A stretch of DNA of 64,000 nt from Hyphodiscus hymeniophilus (taxonomy: Eukaryota; Ascomycota; Leotiomycetes; Helotiales; Hyphodiscaceae), in contig VNKQ01000007.1 of the NCBI GenBank assembly GCA_016508695.1, positions 124,001 to 188,000 on the forward strand, in the 5' to 3' direction. The notes beneath the pieces are model-generated. The model searched no databases. It saw only the letters and a program-made list of their open reading frames with translations, and was not told where the DNA came from. Each line of letters begins with the position of its first letter. Within the stretch, counting starts at the first letter, position 1. The translations under genes were made by a program, and so were the position numbers. This document shows, piece by piece, positions 21,022 to 31,265 of the stretch.

Positions 21022-22006
21022 ATGTCCGACCCAACGCCTACTCCAGAGCTGAAGACGTACGACGGGAACTGCCACTGCGGCGCCTTCAAATTCACCGCCA
21101 GATTGCCCGAGCTCACGAGCGTCAACTATTGCAACTGCAGCTACTGCTCCAAGAAGGGATATCGCTGGCTCTTCCCCAGAGAGTGCACTGTCTTGAAGGG
21201 AGAGGGGACATTGAAGGAATACAAGTTTGCGACGGGGAGCAGGAGTCATCAATTCTGTGGCATCTGTGGGACGACGGTGTTGGCAGAGAGACAGGGATAC
21301 CCACTGGCTATCAATGTGAGTCCATCAATCAGTTGGACTTGTAAAATGCTTACGATTGCGCACAGGCGAATGCACTTGACGTGCCTGCTGCCGTGATCCT
21401 TGATGCCAAGGTTGGAGTATATGATGGGAAAGCCAAGGATCCGCAATATATCCCCGCCAAGTTCGCTGGCACGGAACCCACGGCTGAGATTGAGGATTCG
21501 AGGACGTATTACGGGGGATGTCACTGTGGTGCTGTAACGGTGGCTATGAAGACCGGAGGAGATCTCGTAGACCATGCCCCGGAGGGTATCCTAGAATGTG
21601 ATTGCAGTATCTGCCTCAAGGTAGGCTTAACCTCCCTTATTCCCCGAACTAACTTGCTAACATGTTCCAGCATGGCACGATCCTGACCTACCCCCTCAAA
21701 AGCGCCTTGTCCGTTCACGCATCCTCTCCCTCGGCACTCACGACGTATACCTTTGGCCGGAAGTTCAATGAGCATAAATTCTGCAGCAATTGTGGGGTCT
21801 ACATATACATTCACAAAAAGGAGCATATTGATGAGGAGGACTGGAGGAAGTTTAAGGGTGATGCAAGTCAGGACCGATGGAGACGGACTCAGCCGGTGAA
21901 CTTGAGGGTCATTGAAGGTGTGGATTGGGAAGTTCTGCGAGAGAAAGGGTTGATTGAAAGAGGTGATTGGAGCAAGATGGAGCCGAAATACGTCGTTCCC
22001 GAATGA
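21022..22006 (+). CDS. Tandem GFA-domain (CENP-V/GFA) zinc protein
   Basis: Three exons (21022-21315, 21366-21620, 21671-22006) give 294 aa with two glutathione-dependent formaldehyde-activating (GFA) domains. Each domain has the zinc-binding Cys set. Domain 1: CHCG (about residue 17), CNCSYC, CGICG. Domain 2: CHCG, CDCSIC, and CSNCG. The family is named for glutathione-formaldehyde adduct formation in bacteria, but many fungal members have no proven activity, so I claim only the fold and metal site. The introns fall after the third Cys cluster of domain 1 and after CDCSIC of domain 2, so both joins rebuild domain sequence. Likely soluble; no signal peptide. Confidence 0.88.
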
Positions 22007-22320
22007 GCGGATGGAACAAGTAAACAAGAGGCTGTGTACCAGAACTTATATTGACCGATCCTTGGCTGAATACACAATGAGATTCTCAATCTTCACAATA
22101 TTCGAACAGAGGCTCTTTGTGTGGGAGTAATAATGTCATCAATATCATACAGTCAACAGACTAAACCACGATCAAAGCCTTCCATCCCGTCCCTCCAAGA
22201 GTCAAGAGTCAAGACCCACCTTACCCAAGACTCACCCCACCAATCAAGCCCAGCCGTTCCAAAGCGCAGACCGTTTGTGTTGTTTAGGTATTAGAATAAG
22301 AACATGCCCATCCAATTACA
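22007..22320. other. Intergenic
   Basis: 314 bp between the GFA gene and the tRNA. Contains a short direct repeat (AGAGTCA twice near 22200). No gene. Confidence 0.5.
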
Positions 22321-22419
22321 GGTCAGATGGCCGAGCTGGTTATGGCGCCAGGTTAAGGTGTATCTTAACAACATTTCCTGGTCTCGAAAGGGGCGTGGGT
22401 TCGAGTCCCACTCTGATCA
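22321..22419 (+). tRNA. tRNA-Leu(AAG) with a 17-nt intron
   Basis: The acceptor arm GGTCAGA (22321-22327) pairs with TCTGATC (22412-22418). The D arm GCC/GGC, anticodon stem CCAGG (22348-22352) with CCTGG (22377-22381), long class II variable arm (TCTCGAAAGGGGC) and T arm GTGGG/CCCAC with TTCGAGT loop are all present. The anticodon is AAG at 22355-22357. The intron is about 22359-22375, one base 3' of the anticodon, and contains CTTAA, which can pair with the anticodon loop as in normal pre-tRNAs. Discriminator base is A at 22419. Confidence 0.93.
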
Positions 22420-22422
22420 ATC

Positions 22423-22428
22423 TTTTTT
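22423..22428 (+). terminator. RNA polymerase III terminator of the tRNA
   Basis: A run of six T's starts four bases after the mature tRNA end, the standard Pol III stop signal. Confidence 0.85.
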
Positions 22429-23702
22429 GGTTACACCATATCGTTTTGCTGTTTATTCTCGTGGTTTGGCTTTCGGAGGGGGTGTTTTTTTTAATATTTT
22501 TATATATGCATTCGGCTAAACCCCGGTGAACCTGAAGGCTTTTTCGTGGTTGTGGGTGCGGTTTAGGCGAATGTGGGTCTACCCCTGAGCATCCATTTCA
22601 CTCTGAGGATTTTTGTTGTTTTGTTTTTTGTTGGAGAACTAGATGACACTACATGAACAGCGAATTTTCCTGAAGTGCACGAAAGGGAATCCGACGTCTG
22701 GTTCTGACTTTTGTGACAAGTGCCTGACGTTAACGGTCGAGTGACGGTCTTTCTACTGCACTTGTTTGCTCGCTGGTATGTCTTCATATTCTTGCTTCCC
22801 GTTCTTCCTTTGCTCTCCAACGTTGACCGACTGCATTGTAGCAAGCCCCTCCACTCGAATCCATGAGAAGTCTCAAAAGCATCATGGAATGCGGACTCTT
22901 TACATTCCCAGTTTCTTCTTCCGTCCCCTTTGATTCTGATGCCGGAGAACATCAAGCCAACCGGAAGAAACTTGACACTCCGTGGCTAGAGCTGTTGTCA
23001 AAGCTCTGCAGGCGCACGAACAGAAGATGATTGATGCGGATTGATGCATAGGCTAAAGGAGTAAGCTCGTCATGAAAATTAGAAATAGTGTGGTGCGAGA
23101 TCTTTTTGGGCCCAGTTTCTAGACGCAAATGTTATCAAACGTGCTTGTCCAGAATTGCATGATGTTGTAGGGTTACTTGTTGAACTTTCTGTTCGACCAC
23201 GATCATCTGCAGCATAGTTCATTCAATTCTCAGCTCAGTATTGGGAATCTGAGTCCTGTCATGGTGACACTTCACTCATGGATAATATGGTGCACCAAGT
23301 GCGTCCAGTGTCTCTGAAAACTACTTCAGGGTTCAGCAAGAGATGCAGAAGGCTCTGTTACTGGACAATGTAGGTACAGGTTTCTTTCATGTGGCATTGT
23401 GGAGATTCCTTTTTTTCCGGCTGCGCATTGTTGGCTGGAGCTGACACCCACTTGCGTATCCGGAGCTGGAAGTGGTACTGCCCCCGTATCCAGGAATGAA
23501 GAGTGACGAAATAATGATGAACGTGGGCTAGGTGAACGGTTTTCTCTACCAGTGTATTATTCTGTTAATAGACAGATATTCGATTATTCTGGCGCATAAT
23601 CAAAAAGTCAACTCTCGCACATAATCCAGCAATATGTAGTAAAGCTCGAGCCTGACAGATGCGATTTATTCCTCCGAGCGGTCAAACACAAGTGTGTTCC
23701 AC
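22429..23702. other. Long intergenic stretch, no supported gene
   Basis: About 1.27 kb between the tRNA and the acetyltransferase stop. T-rich tract near 22490-22505. The minus-strand frame 22563-22955 has no motif. I see nothing else I can support. Confidence 0.5.
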
Positions 23703-24557
23703 TTATGGCCCTTTGGAATCCAGGATTTTCGGCGGTCTCTCAAGGCTGAAGTATTCAATCAATGGCTTATCCCTCCACTTTTCCTCGACGGGAACTGTAA
23801 CCCATCTCTCAGCTATGAAGCCATGAGGCTCATACAAATGCCTTCCCATCTTCGTCCCCTGAACAAAAGTACTCATTCCCCTAGCATCTGCAATGTCAGT
23901 TCCCCATTTGATGAGCATCGAGCCAGCGCCTCGACGTTGGTGCTCTGGAGCTGTTGAGATCATGTCGATGACTTTAAATCGGTACATCAGCACGACTCCA
24001 ATCAACAGCGAGGAGGTCTCGGGTCGGTCTGAATAGACTCACTGCATCGAACGCCACTTCGTAATTTGGAAGCTCGTTCTTGGTATAGAAACTCCAAGAC
24101 TTGTTCGCCCCATTGGATGGAGTCAGCATCGGCAAGCCAATCGACGTGATGTTTCTCGCTCAATTGCGCTTCTGTGGGAAGCTCGTTATAGATGCACCAC
24201 TTTGCCGCGGCGACTATCTTTCCTACGATTTGTGCAATGAGCAGAGAGAATTTTTGGAACGCTGTGAAGAACTTCGAACGTACCACTCTCTGGCTCAACG
24301 ACCTTTAAGTACGTTGCTGTAGGGTCACCCAGCCACCCATCGATCATCCTTTTCACACCCTGATCTCTTGGCTCCTCTGCCGGGAAAAACACAAAGAAAC
24401 TTCGTTCGCTATACAACAGATCAATATTCGGTACGCATACTTTCATCCGTACCTACAGAGGGTTGCTGAATGAAGCAATGTGCATCTCGAGAATTTCCAG
24501 AGCATCTGCTGGCTCGGCCTCGAGGAGAAGCAGTGGCTGCTTCTTTGTTTCGTCCAT
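23703..24557 (-). CDS. GNAT family N-acetyltransferase
   Basis: Four exons (24557-24457, 24408-24284, 24222-24043, 23971-23703) join in frame to 224 aa. The fold transfers acetyl from acetyl-CoA to an amine. The first exon begins MDETKKQPLLLLEAEPADA and reaches HIASFSNPL, the usual start of fungal GNATs. Motif A reads STAPEHQRRGAGSMLIKWG (about residue 140), with the Q/R-x-x-G-x-G pyrophosphate-binding loop. Further on comes YEPHGFIAE, matching the Y-x-x-x-G-F motif B. The substrate is unknown; this family in fungi includes many uncharacterised small-molecule acetyltransferases. The longest open frames alone start too late (24446) and would miss the N-terminus. Confidence 0.85.
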
Positions 24558-24979
24558 TTTCTGCAGGCTGGTCGGCAAATGGGAGGGATCTGGGTGTCAA
24601 GGGATTGGTGGCTCCATGCACTATATACGGGGACAAAGTTCACAAGGACGGGTTCATAGGTGGGTGGTCGAATAAAGAAGGTCTGGAACCTGCCAATATT
24701 GGCGTCTTGCATGCGACGTGCTCTTCCCCTCCTGCGCTCTTTCATGCGCTATCATGCAGGCATGGACAGGGAGTAAGGTTATCGTTTGGCACCTTGGTCA
24801 TATGTCAAAATTCAATGGTCATACATTGAAAAAGGGTGAGTCTGTGTAGATATATCGAGGCTGATTACACCCGACCAGGCAGTTTGATAATGAGTTCAAT
24901 CTTCCGAATAGAATGCCCCACATACTTCAAGTATTTACCCAGTCCCTCACATGATGCCTCTGGATCGCGTTGAGAGCTT
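24558..24979. other. Intergenic
   Basis: 422 bp between the permease stop and the acetyltransferase start on the same strand; should hold the acetyltransferase promoter. No other feature. Confidence 0.5.
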
Positions 24980-27213
24980 CTACTGATTTCTCCTGATAGG
25001 ATCTACAATTGGCCACTTGTACGCACGCTTTCCCCATATCATGTAAAACACAACAGCAAAGATGGCCGAAAATCCGAACAGCAGACAGCTCCAGTTCATC
25101 GAAGCGGGAGTAACTGTTGAGGTGGACGGGAAGAAGCTGAAGAAGAACGTGATCGCACAGTATATTAAGCCGACGACATTCACAACTGGTCCCAAGATCG
25201 GTCCCATACGGAAAGGTCCCCAATGGAGTTTATCCCTGACTGGATCATTCCGGAGCCGTTTGTGGAGTATGAGGGAAATAGGTATCGAGTAGGACAGCGT
25301 GAAAGCCGCAACGCTGATGCTCACCATGGCGTTGAAAGCAGCGGTACTGCCAATATTTATGAGGGCGAGGAGTATACCCACGATGGTGGTAGCGAGGATC
25401 GAGTACAAGGGTAGGCCCGTTGACGTATGAACCTATTTTCATGATGAGATTTTGTTCTGAATGCGGGAGACAGTAATTTGGAGGGCATCAAACGTACGCG
25501 ATCGATATATCTGCTCAGTGGAACACCGCCGTCTCTTGCAAAAGACCAGAGCAGACGAGATGCCGTGGCCAAGACACCGCTTGCTGAAGCAACCAAAAGA
25601 AAGAGTATCAAGGATGCCATAGCTGTAGCTGCGCCTATGCTATTCGTAGCCTGCACGAAGACTTCAACGAAGGGGTATCCGGTGGGTGTGTCCAACGCGG
25701 CGGTGATGTCTCCTAAGCAGAATAGGAGTGCAATCAACATTGAGAAACCCAGTACTCCATTGAGCAGGATTGTTAATACTATGGTCCAGGGAACGATTGT
25801 TGAGGCATTATGGACCTCCTCAGCCACTAAAAGTATAATCAGTATCTCTTACCAAAACTCGTATGTGTAGAATTGAAAAGTGTCAGACATTGGGATCATC
25901 TCCAGTTTTATATCTCCTGGAACATAAGCTCTGGAGAAAGGGGTAGAATTGGGGGTGTACGAACTGTGGCAAGCGCTATCAGCTCCTTCATAGATATTAG
26001 TAGAGCATTATTCTTGGGGTGCGAATGGACTTCACCAAGGAATATATAGACGTTGGAAACGAGACCGACAAAGAAGGAAAGTCCTTGGGTGCTCCAATCT
26101 CCTCCATTGAGAAAAGTCGCAAAGACATCTTTAGCATCGCCGTGCGGTGCAAGATAAACCAATGGTATGAGGATTGCAAAAAACCCTAGTATATGCACCG
26201 ACAGAAATACACCCTCGACTTTCGGGAGCCATCTCGCCAAGATGGTGTTTATGAAAACCATGAGAGCCAAGATCGCGTATAAGAGTAGGGTTGCTTGCCA
26301 TCGACTAGGGACGTATGTAGGGTTGTTGAGAATGACTAGTCCTTGTATCAAGGAAGCAGGTATGAAGGCGGCGGACGCTTGGCCTGATTGCCAGCCAATA
26401 ACTGTAAGCCAACCTTTGAAGAGTCAGCCTTGGACGTAGATGTGGTTTTCGGGCAAACACACCTGTAAAGTAACTCATGAACTTTGCCGTTTTGCCGGGC
26501 GCGAGGATGGAAACCCAGTGGTATTGCTGGCGACCAGGTCAACATTCAATCAATATATTATACGGAAGATTTCCGGCGACCCGAAGAACATACTCCGCCT
26601 GCCAAAGGCATCCTTAAAAACCGTTAGTGTAAGAAAATTCAATCTATTGACAGGACTTACATCGAAGCCAGCTCTGCCAGAGAAGACATCGCTGCCAGAG
26701 TTCCACTGTCGAGTCTCAGTTAGTGGCGGCCGACAACAGTCTGTACTAGCATCTCCATTGATCGAGGGAGATTTGATCATGAGAAATCAGTCGCAGCGAC
26801 TAAGGAACTCATACATCCAGCAGAAGAGATAGCCATAGACCAAGCCTCCAGGACCTCCATTTTCAAACCCTATGAGGAAGACCCTAAATGACTTGAGTCA
26901 GCTATTATATTTTCAGAATACAGCAGTGCATTGAGGTGCAAAGCTTACGAAAAGACTACCTCCCAAGTCGCCAAAAGACTACAAATGAACCCCGCGATAG
27001 ATAAGTACCCAAACCGTCGCTGTTTGCATTAGATCCATAAGTTTTGCGCCCCACGAAATTGAATATGCGTACCCTGAGTTGTTGTTTTTTGCCGAAGTAT
27101 GCCATATCCTCCTCATCTCTGTTTATACCCCCTCCGTCACGACCTGGGGTACCGTCTCCATATTGGCCCGCAAGCTCAATGTCTGCACCAGTCTCAATAC
27201 CCTTGTCGTCCAT
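24980..27213 (-). CDS. Amino acid/GABA/choline-type permease (APC superfamily) with two microexons
   Basis: Ten exons (27213-27073, 27019-26949, 26883-26815, 26705-26661, 26612-26594, 26526-26463, 26413-26036, 25985-25965, 25826-25498, 25432-24980) keep frame throughout and give 529 aa with about 12 helices. Joined motifs match fungal GABA/choline permeases: RRFGYLSIAGFICS, VFLIGFENGGPGGLVYGY, IGTLAAMSSLAELASM, then PLAGGQYHWVS, where the 19-nt exon 5 supplies the glycine pair. Later, FLGADSACHMAEEVHNAST is made only if the 21-nt exon 8 (25985-25965) is included. Skipping it leaves FLVAEEV, which lacks the conserved helix 6 segment. An upstream in-frame Met at 27273 is possible. Exon 8 uses a weak donor (GTTCGT). 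Substrate could be an amino acid, GABA or choline. Confidence 0.87.
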
Positions 27214-28383
27214 GTTCCCCCGCTGTTTCCTTTGCTTGTCAATGAGAACAGTAGAGTGAAAGTACAGAGTCAATATCCCCTTGAAACTTCACGTTTGGAG
27301 TACTTGGAGATCAAAACTCTCAGAAATGGGGAAGAGCTTCTATCTCGTCCTGGAGCCCCATGCAATCCAAAGATTAGGATGGGGCTGTACCAATCAGACT
27401 CACCCTAGAACACATCCTCGGTTTTGTGTGACGGAGAACGAAGGCTTGCATGCAATGCATTTGCCAGGATGACCTCCGGGACCAGGTCCATATATTATTC
27501 ATTCACCGCTCTGGCAAAAGATCTGAAAGAGTATATGCTTCATATTATACGAACTGTCGGCATTGGAGATCATGGAGCCTTGGTTTGCTCTTAGGATATA
27601 TCTTATGTCAGCGACCCACTGGACTGAACAGGACTGACTGGTGCTTATCCTTGGCTTGCTTTCGTTCAATTTAGGTCAATTGGGGAAGCCTCGGAAAATA
27701 TTCGACGCTGCAAGCGAGCTGATACTCACCTACTCCTACTGACGAGGCAAGTCAAGGTAAGGTAACGCATCGCTGCAAAAGACCCGCCCCCAGTCCCGGG
27801 CGCGGGGCACTTGTTCCCTGGAGCCGACCCTTGTCTCCCGAACGCACCGTGCAGGAAGATGATTAGAAGCAGAAACGAAAAATCATTCTGCTACTGTGGC
27901 TGGCAAAAGGGACTAGGGGAAGGTTCAATATTCCTTGAACACTTATGCGCTGAACAGCTTGAGTGGACGTTGAACCAATACCCCTATCAAGACCTCAACT
28001 CATGGTTACTGCATGTTTCACAGCTTTCTAACTCTCATGTATTGACTTTCGGATGTTGCCTTCCTTGTTCTCAGAAATTCAGAATGATCCGCGTGAGCTT
28101 TTCCTCTTTGGTTTACTCATCCATGCGTTGTGGCTAGGAAGAATCTCACGTCCTCGACGTCGAAGCGTTGGACTTTCGCTATGGACAGAGATGATCTTCA
28201 GCAATTTTAGGTGGTCTCACAATGCCCGTTGCCATATCGCAAGGTCTTACGTGGGGGCATTGGAGTCTTGAAACGAATGCAGCACTTGCTTATTCCTTGT
28301 CTTCATACGCGCGAATATGAAGAGACGCAAAACCAAATGTCTTTTCCGAGGTGATTGTTTTCAATCATAGGACTGCTTTCAGC
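27214..28383. other. Divergent spacer, no supported gene
   Basis: About 1.17 kb between the starts of the permease and the rhodopsin-domain protein. Contains the recurring word AAGGTAAGGTAA near 27758. Short open frames carry no motif. Confidence 0.5.
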
Positions 28384-29880
28384 ATGGCCGTTACCATCTC
28401 TAGCATCAATGAAGGCCCTATTGTGAATATTGCCGCATGGTGCGGCATGGTTGCAATGATACTCGGGGTATTCACGCGCGTTGGAAGTAAATACAAAGTC
28501 ATGCGGAAGGCATCAGTGGATGACTTTCTCATTCTTGGTACGATGGCAAGTTCGATCGTCGACAATGCTCTTCAAAGGCGTTATGCTAAGTCGAACATTA
28601 GGTTTTGGGTTGTGGAGTGACTGTTGCAATTTCTCTGATGGTTTCAAATGGTCTTGGCCAACCACAGTCAACTTTGACTGATCGTCAGATCATAAACTTT
28701 CAGAAGGTAGGTTAATCTCTCCTCCGATGGTCTCGCAACCCAGCTCACATTTGAGTAGAGCGGCTATGCAGCACAGCTGCTGTATATTCCGACTCTGAGC
28801 CTCGCAAAATTATCAGTACAGGCGTATTATCGCATGATCGTACCACCGGATATTGGTTCTTTCAGACTCGCAAGCACACTATTAGAATCATTAATCGTTC
28901 TTTGGAGTCTGAGTTCCGAGTTTGCGATTGCATTCCAATGTCGATTACCTTCTCCATGGGCCATTGTCTCTGGGCAATGTTTCAACAGCGTATGTCTTCC
29001 TTCACTATAATGGTCCGACGCTCCTGACACCTCCGTAGGGTGTATTCTGGCTTGCTAGCGGTGTTTTTGATATAATAACAGATATCGCGATCATCATACT
29101 TCCAATCCGGCTCGTTTGGCCTCTTCAGATGCCATTCAAAAAGAAATGTGCGGTTGTCGTTATTTTTGGAAGTCGTATCCTGTAAGATATGAGGCCATGC
29201 AGCCTAACTTCGTCGTTCGGCTTGCTTACTCACTTCCTAGAATCATCCCGCTCACGGTCTGGCGAATGTATCTTCTCTCGAAAAACAGCTCGGCATCAGC
29301 AGCTGATGAAACCTCTTCATCTTGGCACTCCTACCTAGCCACCACAATCCAGCTCAATTTTGCCGTTTTCATGGCCTGCGTTCCTTTCCTGAAACCGTTC
29401 ATGGAAAGTACGACTTCCGGTGGCATGACATCTATGATACATCCGGGTAGCTCATATGGGAAAGGGAGCAAAGTCAGCACACTGCTGTCCAGCTTCTCCT
29501 ACCCCAAAGGCTCCAAATCCAAACCAAGATACAGACTGGAAAGTATAAGCGAATCAAGGCTGAACGAAAGTCCGCAGAATCCTGATACTTCTAAGAGATC
29601 CGAATCTATCACCAACATATCGCAAATTAACCACCAGGCTTCGTTTGACGATAACCAAACTCAATTTATGGAGATGGAGACACATGATATAGGACCGCTC
29701 CGACTGGACAAGGTAACAAACATCAGTAAAGTCAGCCATGTGCCACAAGCGGACAAAGAATTACGGGACTCGACAGGAAGTGCAGGAATGAAAATATTTC
29801 GGACAACAGAGTGGGATGTGCGGCAAGAAGTCACAAACACGAGCAGAAAGAAGCGGTATGACGAAGGGAATGACCCATAG
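28384..29880 (+). CDS. Fungal rhodopsin-domain integral membrane protein (Pth11-like topology)
   Basis: Five exons (28384-28557, 28602-28706, 28759-28989, 29039-29181, 29241-29880) give 430 aa. Helices run from AAWCGMVAMILGVF (helix 1), DDFLILGTMASSI (helix 2), VAISLMVSNGLG (helix 3), YAAQLLYIPTLSLAKLS (helix 4), through GVFDIITDIAIIILPI (helix 6), to a helix after SYLATTIQLNFAVFMACVPF. This spacing and the motifs DDFLIL, NGLG, QLLYI, D-x-x-x-D in helix 6 and the PFMES exit are those of the fungal rhodopsin-like domain seen in Pth11-type receptors. The last 140 residues are a polar Ser-rich cytoplasmic tail ending near IFRTTEWDVRQE, a segment often found at the end of these proteins. No CFEM domain. 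The first intron (28558-28601) has a weak GTCGAC donor and is the least certain join. Confidence 0.78.
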
Positions 29881-30283
29881 GACTTCTATTAAAGGACATT
29901 CGGGGTTGCGTGAAAGGCGGTTGGAGTGTATACTAGATGGGGAAAATCTGATGGCAATCTGGTGTATTGGGATGTACGGACAATTGGGCGCGGCGTTACT
30001 GATGGCACAAGAGTAAAAACGCGACTTCGCGAGGTTGGCGACACTGTGGGATTTACAACAATGCACGGCGATGACATAGAAATAAACTTGTGTATGAATA
30101 GAAGTCGCGTTGAATAATGTTCCAACATGATTGGAGTGCCTTGCTTCCTAAGGGGGCAGATCGCGCAGGGCTAGTGGGGTTGCCGATTAGTAAGCAATCC
30201 TATCTTCACCAGCGGCTTTTACAGGCGCGGACAACCTCAAGCTCTCTGCAACACCCCACCCGAGCTTCTCAAGCCCCAGCAAC
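29881..30283. other. Intergenic
   Basis: 403 bp between two plus-strand genes. No feature seen beyond the presumed promoter of the prefoldin gene. Confidence 0.5.
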
Positions 30284-31022
30284 ATGTCGTCCCCGAAAGG
30301 CCAAACCAGTCTGAAGCACCTCCTCCAATCCACACAGGACCTCCCCGCTAACGCCTCTCCACAGTCGATCTCGCAGCGCTCTCCGCCCAGCAGCTGAGCC
30401 AGGTGAAAAAGCAGCTCGACGACGAGCTCGAGCACCTCACCGCTTCCTTCCAACAGCTGCGCGCCGCGCAGGCCAAGTTCAGGGAATGTTTACGGAGCAT
30501 TGCTACGGGCGTCTCTACGAAAGTTCAAGGTACGGCCCCAAATACTCGCACAATTCGAAAGTAGGCGATGCGGGAAGGTGAAGATGCGGAGGATCGGTTT
30601 CGCACTGCGAGTAGAGCTGATTTGATTTCCGGAGCAGATAAGCCAATCCTCGTCCCTCTGACAACATCGCTGTATGTACCTGGCACGCTGGCGGATAATG
30701 AGAATGTGATTGTGGATGTTGGAACTGGTTTTTACGTTGAGAAGGTCTGTGCCCTACACTTTGGGAAGGATATGTTCTAATAGAGCTTGTAGAGTACAAA
30801 AGATGCAACGAAGTTCTATGAGGCGAAGGTGGATGAGTTGGGAAACAACTTGAAGGATTTGGAAGCGATCATTGGGCAGAAGTCAAATAACTTGCGCGTC
30901 GTCGAGGATGGTATGTCACGTATGCATTTTGGGGCAGGATACAATATACTAATTCGATATCTACAGTATTACGACAGAAAGTTCTGAGCTCTGGTCCTGG
31001 ACCATCTGCTCAGCCAGCATGA
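30284..31022 (+). CDS. GIM5: Prefoldin subunit 5 (alpha-type)
   Basis: Five exons (30284-30308, 30365-30529, 30638-30744, 30793-30910, 30967-31022) give 156 aa. Prefoldin is the hexameric jellyfish-shaped chaperone that hands nascent actin and tubulin to CCT in the cytosol; subunit 5 is one of its two alpha-class subunits. The joined N-terminus is MSSPKGQTIDLAALSAQQL, then the helix QVKKQLDDELEHLTASFQQL. The beta hairpins read PILVPLTTSLYVPGTL and NVIVDVGTGFYVEK, the subunit 5 signature. The second coiled-coil helix is STKDATKFYEAKVDEL onward. The first intron uses a weak donor (GTCTGA) but is required to reach the IDLAALS motif; without it the frame stops. Convergent with the DUF7905 gene, 243 bp apart. 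Confidence 0.92.
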
Positions 31023-31265
31023 AAAGAAAAGAAAAGAAAGTTATTGTACAATCAAAAAGACGATAAACAGTTCTACCGGCACAGATCCCTCCACTCAAGG
31101 CACTAATGTATAACCCTCAAGACCAGACCATGAATAGTATACATGGGGTGAAGGGCCCTATGGGGAGAGGAGCTCTGAACCGTGTTGGACTGTGACAAGA
31201 GGATTAGATGAGAGATCCATTGGGGTGTGGCGTGTCGTCGAAGCCGGACTAGAGGAAAGGATCCA

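Noticed and set aside
22563..22955. Minus-strand frame of 130 codons after the tRNA
   Set aside because: No similarity to any family I know, no splice pattern, and composition like spacer.
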